From Pomacea canaliculata (Eukaryota; Mollusca; Gastropoda; Architaenioglossa; Ampullariidae): a stretch of 64,000 nt of DNA. Below the pieces are notes generated by a model, which did no database searches, was not told the origin of the DNA, and was given only the letters and a program-made list of their open reading frames with translations. Positions 1-11,805 of the stretch are shown piece by piece. Positions within the stretch are counted from its first letter, which is position 1. Each line of letters starts with the position of its first letter. The DNA lies in contig NC_037603.1 in assembly GCF_003073045.1 (NCBI RefSeq), positions 19,102,192 through 19,166,191 on the forward strand, read 5' to 3'. Made by a program: the position numbers and the translations under genes.

Positions 1-246
1 TGCCCCTCAGCTTTCTTTTGAAAATGTCTGATAGTCATACAATGTTGGGTGCTGTAAAGTGCACATTTCTCAAAACTCAGGTAAACTACAACCTTATAAT
101 ACGATATAATAATATTTTTTTTTAAAAATCACAGTTCAGCAAAATTCAAATTCTGTCTACTTTCGATAGGTAATGACGACAGTGACCACTGACAGATTAA
201 ACTGAACATTAATATAAGCCTGCACATGTTCACTGTGTTGTCGCAG

Positions 247-1106
247 AAGTGCCATTCAAGGTGACGAGATAAGAGAGGAAAATCAACAAACCCCAATTTA
301 TGTGATCCAAACTCCTCCAAGGGAGATATTGCAACCGGACATAGAGATCGGCCATCACCAGCCTGCAATAAAAAATGGTGGATGTGGCAAACACAAGGCA
401 TCAGTTGTGTTGGTGATCCTGGTACTGTGCATGGCAGCTGCCATTGCAGGCGTCATTGCCTCGCAGTTGAAAGGTGAGTGAAATCCGATTTTTCTTTCCC
501 TCTCAGTTCTTAAATGCACGTGATTCCGATATTCTAGTTTCGTGTTTAACTTCTGTTAGGATGGCCTACGAAAACTACGCAGCCAAATAAAATAAACCAA
601 AAGGGAGACAAGTCACCGTCAACTGCATTAATTTACATTTTGACTGTTGTGTCCAACTGTCCTTTATTTTTATTAAAAAATAAAAATCCTAAAGGCTCTT
701 TAGATGTATTTAAGAAATTATAAATTTATTATTTTGAGAAACTACATCAGATCCAGTGCTCCGATATGAAACACAGGCACAATAGTCTGTCTCGGTTGTT
801 TCCCTTCTCGAAGCCCGCAAGATCTGGAGCAAAAATATATGAACCCCATCCCCCCGCAAAAAAAAAATAAACAAACAACAACAAAAAAACCCCTGAACAT
901 ACTAAGTGTACTAATTACCTAATAATAACTCAGTTTCAAATTTACTACCCATCAAAATATTTCATAGAATAATTTACAATTAGTAATTTACATGTGTGTA
1001 CCTAAGATATTAATTTCGACTTACTTGGTTATGGTTTTTGTAAAGCGTTTTCAGCCTACTGTAAATTGAGGAAATCGCGATTTTAATTGTGTGGTCGTCG
1101 TCGTCG

Positions 1107-1140
<34 letters not shown>

Positions 1141-1725
1141 AATCATCATCATCATCATCAGCAGCAGCAAAAAAATAAAATAAAATAAATAATAAATAAA
1201 TGCTTGTTGTTCATTGCAGATCTTGTAAAGACATACCGGACCACAGGTACGTTAATATTTGAAACTTTGAAATAAAGAGAAAGATTACATGTATCTTAAA
1301 AGCAATAAGTGTACTCGACATCGGCACAGAAGTGTTCAATTTCCGGGTACATCACAGTTGTATCTGTGACTAAAAACATTTCTCTCTTTAACAACCAGGT
1401 TGTGGAGGGAGACGCCTTTCGCAACCTACTTTCTCGACACAGTAAACCACTTGTAATTCCCTGCAGCCCAATTGGCTATTTATAAGACGTTTCTTAAATT
1501 ATTTATCATTATATTGAGGTTTTAATTTGTTCTTTATTTTATTGTTCTTTTTTTTTTTATTTAATGATAATTAAAAATGCATTTCCTTGTTGGTAGGTCT
1601 GGTTTCAGTGTCTGTGGATGACTCTTTTCATCCTTCGATGGCTGACAAGAATTCTTCAGAATTCAACGCCTTTAGCCAAAAGTTTTGCGATAGTGTAAGT
1701 TACTTCAGTCACAGAGAAACAGACA

Positions 1726-1813
<88 letters not shown>

Positions 1814-4395
1814 ACCTCATGGGATACTAATCACGAGAAAGAGACAAAGGGTTATTAAAATTAATTATCAAACGACAAAGTTCTTTTATTCACGCACAAC
1901 CAGTGTCTTGCAAATCTTTTAAATATCCTCAGTCGCAAAATCTAGGCAAATCAAAGACGAGAGTTTCATTCTTTCCTTTCAGGTTGGTACAATGTTAGCT
2001 GACAGTGACAACACCAGTGTTGTAGCCTGTACCGTACAGTCTCTAAGGTAAGAAAAGAATTTTGTTTTAGACTAAACTTGTCATCTATTACAGAAAAGTA
2101 GGGAACAAGCATGCCGTTGCTCTTGCCAACTTTCTCTCTCTCATTGTGTGTGAGTAGATGAGCAAATGAATGCATGTATAATGCAATTTCTCACGTGCTC
2201 CACAACAAGAGCTTGCAAGCTTAATTTCGTTTGAGTTATTTGTCTTTAGCACTTCCCTTACATTTTTCTCCTCTTGGGTTAATTTACAAGAAAGTATTTG
2301 TCGAAGCATCATTCCTTACTAGGTCTGTAACACTTGTACATGTTATGTTATGATAAAGCTTTGATAAAGCGACTTATACACCTATCATCAACAATGTCAT
2401 TTGTGTTTTTATTTGCTAAAGTAAAGGAAGCATCGTCACCGGTTTTACTTTGGAACTGCAAACCACTTTTAATACCAGCAGTGACTGGCTGAAGGACTTG
2501 TTGCAGAACTCTGGGCTCCATGATGGAGAATTCACTCACTGGTTAAATCTTCGAGTAAAAATGTCTTCGATTAACGTTTCCTCCCTAGAGTCCAAACTAT
2601 CAGGTAAACTTTGGTGGAGAAATATATAAAGGCTGTAGGTGTCTGTGTAACCAACCGACCCACCGACCGTACTCAATGTTATATTTTATGAACGGCTAAA
2701 TCTTTCTTTCCACAAAGCATCACAAACCTTTATCTTCAACTTTTTAAAATTGTATTTATATATCGTTTCCGTGTTTTGGAAACCTTACCTGCGCTAAACT
2801 ATAGTTGCAGTCTGACCAACATGTTCTATGAATAATCCTTCAACAGCTAACTGCCTTGTAGTCAGGGTTAATGATGTGTGATATTGTCGGCGGTTTTGTA
2901 GGATCTTCCTGGTAAGAAAAAGACAAATCAAACACCCGAATAAAACTTATTTATAGAATCTTATAAAATGTTGAGCATTATAACCATGAGTGTTTACTGT
3001 AGCAGATGCTTATTATGATGGGTCAACTATGCCACAGATTCGAAAGTTCCGGGTACCTATCCTTCAAAAGTGGAGTGTACTCAACAATTTCTGCCTTTGC
3101 CTTACACCTACCCACATTTTTGCGGAGAATATCAGGCTTGCACTTCTACGGGAGTAAAATACCTCCGATGCCCCGAGGACTTTGAGTTTTCTTACGAATC
3201 GCCAGCAGACGACACAGTGTGCTACAGACGGTCAGAAAACACGTATTGTGGTCAGCGAAGGAGAGAGGAGCGAGTGTCAACTACGGCGACAGCTGCAACA
3301 ACTACAGACACGAAACCTTTGACTGACACGACGTCTGTAGCATCCTCAACGACCACCTCAGTCGAGTCAACGGTTGCTAAGGACACAACAGCCACATCTC
3401 TGCCATGTTCAGAGATCTTAGGGAACAAAAGTAAGAAGAATGCTAAACCGCTGTATGAGCTGTTATCTACGATCTTAAGATCTTAAGAAAGCTTTTGACC
3501 GGTTTGAGGATTATCTGCTTGTTGACACAGCCTCTGTGCTCAGGTTTCATCCTCCGCCTTCTCTTCCTCCTCTTCCTCCTCCTCCTCATCATCATCATCA
3601 TCATCATCATCAATCAAGTAGTAATAATATACTCAAAACAGCGAGGAATTGTGTGCGGCCAAGGCTAGCAAGCAAGCGTGCGTGTGGTTTCCTCCTTCTC
3701 TCTCTCTGCGTAACCCTAACCCCTAATGTTCTGTTTCCATTTCTCACAGATCTTTCCGAGTTATTTCATTGTCCATCAACCGGGTACGTGTTCATCCCAC
3801 GACCCGACACCTACCCTGACCACTGCAACAGTTACGTCTGGTGCGTTGACGGGGTGACATACAACAGCAGCCACATCGGGTGCGGCGCCGGTGCACATTA
3901 CACCACAATGGAGGACGGCCCTTGCTACCCGGCGGGGCACCCAAACACATTCTGTCACGTGGTGCGCAGATGCAAAGATCTTCTGACACAGATTAAAGGA
4001 TACACGACACCTTCCACAACATTTACAGGTAGAGACATTGAGATCGCTATCTTCATATGATTGACAACAATTTTATCACGACCTTTTACTCATGGCATTG
4101 TATCAAGGCATTCAAATGAGACTAAAATACTAGGAAAGAGTTCATGACTTAGAGGGGAGATTAGGGTCAATGAGTAAAGCATAGCAGTACAGAGGGATGG
4201 AAACTGTGTGCAATTAATAGATTTTGTTATTTAAAAGAAGAAAGATAAAAGTGTAGCAAAGAAGGGTGTGTAGTAACTTCGATTAGATCAAGAAGAAAGG
4301 AATGATATATAAAGAAAAAAAACCAGAAATACAAAGTGAGGAAATTATGTTGTTGTTTTTTTCTGTGTGCAGATATAACAAAAAGTCCTGGATAG
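247..4395 (+). CDS. Type II membrane protein with SEA and two chitin-binding (CBM14) domains, copy 1; 5' end outside window
   Basis: Exons read as 247-473, 1220-1246, 1597-1694, 1983-2047, 2422-2603, 3038-3430, 3750-4028 and 4373-4395. All junctions have AG/GT and consistent phases, and the frame stays open to TAG at 4393-4395. In order the protein has a polar N-terminal (probably cytoplasmic) part, one membrane helix (SVVLVILVLCMAAAIAGVIA), a SEA domain with an autoproteolysis-like site (KGSIVTGF), CBM14-1 with six cysteines (from VECTQQF to NTYCGQ), a Thr/Ser-rich mucin-like linker, CBM14-2 with six cysteines (from FHCPSTG to NTFC) and a short Thr-rich tail. SEA domains of mucins cleave at G/S in GSVVV-like motifs, and CBM14 binds chitin. 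A membrane-tethered chitin-binding glycoprotein is inferred; the tissue is unknown. The first exon or exons are missing: the TM exon needs an upstream exon ending in phase 2, and none is visible in 1-246. Copy 2 at 8245 supports the exon model. Confidence 0.8.
1094..1169. repeat. (CGT)n/(CAT)n microsatellite
   Basis: Trinucleotide run of TCG, CAT and CAG units in the intron just before the 27-nt microexon of copy 1. It has no coding role in the inferred transcript. Confidence 0.9.
1724..1813. repeat. (GAAA)n microsatellite in SEA-exon intron
   Basis: About 22 GAAA units start roughly 30 nt after the donor of the first SEA exon (1597-1694). Reading through the donor gives a Lys/Glu-rich frame that is an artefact of the repeat. 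The paralogous intron at 11509-11999 also has a very long microsatellite, of a different motif. Confidence 0.95.
3585..3612. repeat. (CAT)n microsatellite
   Basis: Short CAT run after a CTCCTC tract, inside the intron between the two CBM14 exons of copy 1. The His-rich frame it opens is not in the spliced transcript. Confidence 0.85.
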
Positions 4396-5477
4396 CTGAC
4401 CACAGGGGACTAAGTGTTTCATAAAATACTCGCAATACACAGAGATACATACATAAATGAATGCTCAGTGCGCATGCGTTGAAGAAAGCTGTGAGCTAAG
4501 TGAAGGTCCTCGACTGAAATTTGCTGGTCACATTTATGAATGACAATTTTGATATCTTATTCTGGAAAACAACATCTGCATTTATGTGTTTATGTGTATT
4601 TATGTGTGTATATTGTATACGTGAATATTGATGTAAGAGGCGCATGTGATATTGTGTTTGTACTGATGTGTATATCCTCTGGAGATTGTTTTCTATCATT
4701 CGATTTGGAAAAATCAAATGTGTATAAATCGTCGGATCCATGAGGTTTCGCTAAACATTTGAAGTCTTTTGAGCTCTGAAAAAGTGTTTAAGAGAATGCA
4801 ACGGGGTAAACAAATATCCAGTATCAACTTATTTTGTCAAGTATTCAGCGCATGCGCAGTGCATAGTCGTCGGTGGATAAAGGGTCAACGGTGTTCAACA
4901 AAAGAAGACTGTTCGTGAAACTAGTTAGCCACTTAGTTGTTTTTTCCCGAGAAATACAAATGCAAAGAAATGGTGGAAAAGATGACTCTCGTTTTATAAA
5001 ATCTTTCAACTAGGAATTTATAAACGGCGGGAGAAAAGTCAGAATTATCTACTGTCCCGATGGCGACGATAAAGGCCTAACATCTAGAAAATCGTGGTTA
5101 CAAGGGAGAACCTCGTGCTCACAGCAAACTCAGGAACGTGTGTTTGACAGTTTGAACCAACTTTTCAAATAAATGACCCCATCTTCACTCAGCTAGATCC
5201 CAGTATTATATCGTGGAAGCCAGTATAAACAAACAAGCGAAACTACAACTGCTTACAGTGTAAGCTCCACCATCTTTGTGTTGGAGAAATGAAGAGTAAA
5301 GATGCGAGTTGCTACATCAGATTCTAAAATAACATTGTAAGTGTGAGAATTAGCACTGCTTCAAGATATGCTTGAATAAATATCAAGAAATGTGTCTTGT
5401 AATTACAGGACTAAGTGTGCGGAGTGATGCTTTTGCCTTGAAATTTCACTTTGATGTGCTTGCCAGAACATCATGTA
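4396..5477. other. 3' flank of copy 1; no further gene seen
   Basis: AT-rich sequence after the inferred stop at 4395. It may hold the 3' UTR: AATAAA-like signals occur near 5168 and 5375, but neither can be assigned. No long frame with splice support, no structured RNA and no terminal repeats were seen. Confidence 0.5.
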
Positions 5478-6360
5478 CAGTGATACCTCGGTTCTCGAAC
5501 ATAATTCGTTCCGGGAGGACGGTCGAGAACCAAATTGTTCGAGAACCGAAGCAATGAAACCCATAGGAAATAATGGTAACTGGATTAATTCGTTCCAAGC
5601 CCCAGAAAATGTCTATTTACTGGCCTAATTTGTATATAATATGTAGAAAAACATGAGTCTCAACAAGAAATAAGAAATAAAAGTGTTATTATTAAAACAA
5701 AAACAAAACAAAAAAAAATAAAATGTACTGTACAGTACAGTAAATTGTGTTTCATTTACTGTACTGTACCAACTTTATGGCAGGAGGGAATGAATGCGGA
5801 GGGAGGAGGAAGGGGGATGGTTATTTTTTTGAAGGGAGTCCTCTTCAATAAAAACAGAGGGTAACTGCTCTTCGGGTGTTCTGTTCTCTGTATCTTTTGC
5901 TGAGGAGAATCGGAATCTTGCTCTGCAGTTGCTTGTCTGATTTCTTTACGGAAGAATTTTGTCAATTGTTTGCTGTTTTTTTTTTTTTTTTTCTCCTTTG
6001 CAAAATTTTGCGGAAAGTGACATAACATTGTCATTAAAAATGTTAACTGCTCTATTTGCTACCACTTTATCAGGGTGATGTTGTTCAACAAAATTTGCGA
6101 TTTCTGCCCATTTTGCACACATTTCATGACTCTCTCCACAATAACGTCACTCTCTCTCTCTCTCTGCACTCACACTGATGACGCAAGCAAGGCGCGCTGG
6201 GCCGAATGAACGCCATTCGGCTGAACTCGGCTCCTCTCGGACGTTCGGATGTTCGAGTTCCAAATATTTGTTCGGATTCCAAGACAAAATTTTCTCGAAT
6301 TTCCTGGTCGAATACCGATTTGGTCGAAAGTCAAGGCGTTCGAGAACCGAGGTATCACTG
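5478..6360 (-). mobile_element. Tigger (pogo)-like DNA transposon, deletion derivative
   Basis: Terminal inverted repeats begin CAGTGATACCTCGGTTC at 5478 and end with the reverse complement at 6360. They are flanked by TA (5476-5477 and 6361-6362), the target duplication of the Tc1/mariner-pogo group, and the repeat resembles the Tigger consensus start. Secondary copies of the TTCTCGAAC motif lie just inside the left end. Minus-strand reading from about 6110 to 5760 gives residues typical of a Tigger transposase C-terminus (WAEIANFVEQHHPDKV, then FNDNVMS, then a Lys-rich tail). Only the tail of the transposase survives in 883 bp, so it is an internally deleted, non-autonomous copy. Confidence 0.85.
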
Positions 6361-6362
6361 TA

Positions 6363-8244
6363 TATTGAATCTCTAACACCTACACATGCTTGTATTATAG
6401 TTTTTACGACCAGCCCTCCTACATACACGCACACATATTCATACACACACTCTCTTTCACACACACACACAGAAACACGAGAAAGAAAGGAAACATACTT
6501 TTCCTGGCATTAAGAGCAATCTGTATCAGTTAAGTAAATTTATGTAGTGTGCACACAAAAAAATAAATCAACTAATGTTGTAGACTATTTGTTATTAAAA
6601 TCGTTATAATTAATAAGTTGGCTATATGGTTGTGCTAATTAATAATATGCCGTACATCGAAGCTACGATAAAAATGAGTGAAAACTTTATTATTTCAAAC
6701 CGCTACAATCCTCCTGTTCAGTAACCATCGCTCGAGAAATAAAGGTGTTGATGATAGCAACGGGTTCTCTCCTCACTAACATTGCATACTGCATGCATAA
6801 CATTGTCAATTCTGTAATGTAGCTGATGTAAATAAAATAAAATAAAATAAAATAAAATATTTAACACATCAATTTACTGAAAATATTTTTAAGAATGTGT
6901 CAAGAATAAATGTTTATTTACTGTCATGATGTCATGTGAAGTTTTAGACATAATACAATGAACTTTTTTATTTTGGAATGCGGTAGCAAATATTTTCTTA
7001 GAACATCTCGGAATATTCAGTTCACACGAAAAAAAAAAAATGGCTGCCAATGCTGACGACATAATTAGTCATGTGACCTCATTGGGGAGTGAGGCGAGAG
7101 AGAGAGGGCTTTTCTCGGGGCTGATGTTTGGTGAGGAGGTGAGCACCTCTCTCTCTCACTACCTCACCTTTCTCTTCCTTTTATGAAGTCGGGTGGGTGC
7201 GATCGGCTCTGAGCGACATGAAATATAATGTAGCATGCTCACCCGACCTGCTCAGGTGAGACCCACCCTGATGTAGCGAAGTGTAATTGGTGGTAGCATG
7301 TGTCAGACATGACGGGTGCATACAAGTCAGTTGACCTGAATCTACCCCATTGCAGGATGTTAGCAATAAAAACTGAGAAGAAATCATCTTTTTTTCTTAT
7401 GTAAGCTCCAACACCTTTGTTAAACATTCTTATCTTCCATGAAAAAATCTTTACAAAATAAATACAATTGGAAGAAAACTAGTTTATTTTAAGTCCACAA
7501 ACTAAAGGTAAATTGGAGGAGAAGGGGGACGGTAGGAGCCTGGCAGCTTAGTATATGTAGCAGAAATGTGAAAAGGTAGGATGCCTTTAGAGTGCAGAAC
7601 CTGAAGGGTTGGGGTGGGGAAGCTTATTGAGATTGTTATGTCACCTCACGTATCACCCTGGGTGGAGTCAAGAGAAAAGTTACTTTCATTTTTGAATACC
7701 TGGCTTTGTGGGTACGAAGCGGACGTTCGCTTGTCCCAGCTGTCAGTCTGTTGTGCCGGAGAAATATAATCCTTACATATTACATTGGACTAGGAAGTCT
7801 TCAAGATATTTATGTGGCTGTGCTGTGTTTTATTACACGTGAACAGATCCGTAAGTAGTGTAAACATATACAAGAAAGCTTTTAAAATTATTCTTTTCAC
7901 GTTTTTGCTTCATGCATAATCTTGGAAAAATAAATTCCTAGATATTGAGAAAGGTGAGAGCTGGGAATAAAAATCAGGGTAGAAGCTGTCTACAATACAT
8001 TTGTATGACGAGATCATCCATCCACTTTTCTTTCCTTTTTTTTTTTCTTTTTTTTTTAACCCTTACAGGTAGATGTCTTAGAAAATCGAGCAGTGGGTGG
8101 GATATGACTAAGATTTTCCCCGAGGTAACTTGACGACTTCCTGGTTGTGGTTAGATGACCATTTGATGCGTTGGCTTTTATGTTCGCCGGGTAGACAGCT
8201 ACCCGAATAGCTCACAGCTGCCTTGTGGTCACATAAGTTAGCCT
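6363..8244. other. Intergenic; no gene recognised
   Basis: AT-rich spacer between the Tigger-like element and copy 2. It holds an (AAAAT)n run at about 6831-6858 and CT/GA-rich patches near 7090-7170. Short frames occur on both strands without splice support or recognisable motifs. The promoter of copy 2 should lie in its last few hundred bases, but no convincing core element was identified. Confidence 0.5.
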
Positions 8245-11200
8245 ATGGCTACTGGCTCATGGGAATCAAAGGTAAGTGTTCAATGGTTCAATAGGCAATA
8301 ATCACCAAAGACACAACAGTAAAAGAGTAGGTAGGAAAGCATTTTCGAAAAGTTGAGGTCGAGGAGCATGTTGCACCTTACATGTGTCTGTATGTCAGAA
8401 GCAAAGGCTGTCTTTGGCGAAGGGGGAGATAGATAACTAGAAAACATTAAGATTTATATTGATACCGTGAAGCAGGTAGGGAGTAAGGGACATGGTGCCA
8501 ATGCCAGGTAGGTGATATGATACTGTCTGATCACAAATTATTTTCTGTGAATTGGTGGGTTGACAGTAAACTATAATCGAGAACCTCAGAGACAAGGCTG
8601 GACAGACATAGCATGTCGGTATGGCTGCCATCTTAACTGTGAACTTTCTCACAGAAATCCTAGACAAATGAATTTAAAAAGTTGTTGTTTTCGCATGATA
8701 CAATAAACATGCTCATTCACATACATGGTTCTCTGTTGGTGTAATAGCCTCCCTTACCATGGTCACCACCGAACCATCTACGGCCACTGAACAACAGCAC
8801 AGGAGAGTCAAGCGTGTCGTCAGGGTCCACTGTGTCTAGTGGTTGCACTGAAAATGTAAGTATGTATCTAGTATGTATGGGCTTATTTCTTTATTTCTTG
8901 TCCGGGACTGGAAGACACATACTATCCACTCGTACAGGTCATCGAGAAAACTAGAGGCAGGGGCCTTTCATGGGCGACAGAAACAACCCTGGATGGTGCA
9001 GTCAGTCAATTCCTTTCTGTCTGGCAAATATTTCTTCGTCTGCTCGCCACGGCTTATCTTCAAAGTTTTAAGAAGAATCAGACGAATAGAGCTGTGACGA
9101 ATCTGTCTTTACATCTATTCTGTAAGTGTGGAGTATCTTTCTATATATATATGTGTCACCTAATTTTATATTTCTGAACATTCATATACATTCATCTGTA
9201 TTTCAGGATCACTTACCATGGTCACATCATTATCATCTGAAGCCACTCAACGGAAGCACAGGGGAGATAAGTCTGTCTTCTGGTTCTTCTAACGGCTGTA
9301 AGTGATGTGTTACTGTGAATAGTGATAAATACGAGCAATTATGACATAGTTTCTTGCCCTAATTTGCTCTGGTTGGTGCTTTTATATCAGATGGCATTAT
9401 GAGACAGATGATGATGAGTATGATCAGGTAATGTCCTACACATTCTTAAACTAGGAGTGATAATAGACTAACGATATTTAGTTTAATTACACGTGACAGA
9501 CCCAGAAAGATGTACTTTTGTTTATGTTTTTCAGCAGGACTCTATAGTAACCCCAGTTTTAGCATAAACTTCAATGGGTCAAGTCCGCCGAGTTCCGATC
9601 CTTGTCGGAAAATCCCGGACAGGACAGACCGCGATGTACGTGTTAGAGAGACTGGTGCTGCGCAAACAGAGAATGAAGGACCATCAAACCCACACAGGTA
9701 TTGAATAATAAAAATAGCTACTCACTTATACATTGAATATATTTTTTATCATTAAATCATTCTTGAAAGTGATTCAAGATATAAACTTATTATTTCCCAA
9801 TCTTAGGGGCACTGTGCCCAACGGTGTGGTGGTTACAAACGTGTTCTTTATCACGTTCGTCATCTCCAACGTTTGGATCCTGTTTCGTGCCACACCTACT
9901 TTTCTTTGAACGGGCGCGTGGGAAGACAGCAAAGGAACCAGCCCTATAAACAAATACAAAGAAAGAACAGCGTGCCCCTAAAGAGATCTGATCCTAGGAC
10001 AGCCAATCCTTGCTAGGCCTTAGACATCAAACAGTCCTCTTTGAACATGACACCTGTCCACTTTAAACTTTACTGTTTTCTTCTTCTTAGTTAGAAATCA
10101 CCAGGAGGTTATAAAAACAATTTCCTTTGAAATAAGTCTCAGCCCATTATAAATGATAATTGCTTCAAGACATATACTGAGTCTTCTGATACACAATGAA
10201 AATTCTGAGCCTTTTTTCTACTATTTAAAGCTCCCTCTCCAATGAATATTAATCTGTTCAAACCTGAAAAAAATGTAAAAATTGTATTGTTGCAGACAAG
10301 ATTTTCTCCAACCGACGAAGGTTCAACATCAAAGTGGACGGTCCACTGCTTTAGAAACTCCATGGCTAGGAAACGAAAGGCGTGGGGAAGATGTACAGAT
10401 TGGTCGTGATGTAGAGACATTGAAAAAAACTACTTTTCCGAAGCCACATTGGGTTATTGGCATAGTAATAGTACTTTTGATGGTGGCTGCAATTGTAGGT
10501 GCAATCGTGTACATCGAACTGCAGAAAGCTTCAGGTCAGAGCAATCTTTTATTTGTCTTAACTATCGAGAAATGGGGCCATCTCGTTTTGTTACACACTG
10601 TGACCAGTATTTACTACAACCATTTAACTTCTTTAAGCCCCATTTGCATGTTTCTTTCTTGCATTCATATCTGTTGGTAGATCTCTGTAAAATTTAATAT
10701 ATCTCTCTGTATACGCTGATATATCATGGTCTGATTGTAAATATTTGAGTTCGTTATTGTTGTGCGTATTTAGCCTACTTAAAGAAGGGATGTAAGGGAT
10801 TTTAAATATAATTTATTATGGTTTAGAGTATTATTTCATGGAAAAAAAAGGAAAAATGTTTGTGGTTCATTGCAGATCTCGGAAAGATATACCAGACCAC
10901 AGGTATGTTAATTTTTAAAATTTCAGAAAAACTGAAAAACCTTAGGTATCTTTAAGAGAATAAAATATCAATGCGGACGACTTCGGAACTGAAGACTTCA
11001 GTCACTGGGTACATGTATCTCGTAGTCGGATCGGTGTCAACAACTTTTTTCTCCTCAGCTATCAGTAAGAATTAAGAGATGGAAGGAGAGGCCTTCTACA
11101 CACCACTCTTTCATTACTAAGCCAGTTCTAATTTACTGGCTCTACCTGCCGCCCTTTAGGCTATTTTATCGTCAGTTTTTACCTGCATCTTTCGCTCATC

Positions 11201-11603
11201 TCTTGACAGACAGGTCATTGACTTCTTATAGACAAGCAAGGACGGAGACATACCTTCAAACTAAAAATTAATGTAGTCACGTGATCCAGTTAGTCCTCTT
11301 ATGCTACTTTTGTACTCCTTTGTTTAATTAATGATAAGTGGTCTGGCAACATTCCTGATCACTGCATTTCAATTGTATTTTATTGTCTTTTAAATATCCT
11401 CCACTTGCAGGTCTCGTTTCAGTGTCTGTGGATGATACATTTAAAGCATCCATGGCTGATAATTCTTCTGAAGAGTTCAGTGCTTTCAGTAAAAAGTTCT
11501 GCGATAGCGTGAGTTACGATACTTATGATGATGATGATGATGAGGAGGATGAGGATGATGATGATGATGATTGATTGATGATTGATGATGATGATGATGA
11601 TGA

Positions 11604-11638
<35 letters not shown>

Positions 11639-11774
11639 TGATGATGATGATTGATGATGATTGATATTGATGATGATGATGGATGATGATGATTGATTGA
11701 TGATTGATATTGATGATGATGATTGATGATTGATTGATGATTGATTGATGATGATTAATGATGATTGATGATTG

Positions 11775-11805
<31 letters not shown>

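Noticed and set aside
1587-1922. Frame encoding the SEA start followed by a long Lys/Glu repeat
   Set aside because: The Lys/Glu part is the (GAAA)n microsatellite read through the exon donor at 1695; the exon ends there.
3536-4060. 174-residue frame with a poly-His start
   Set aside because: Its first half is intronic (CTC/CAT repeats). Only 3750-4028 is exon.
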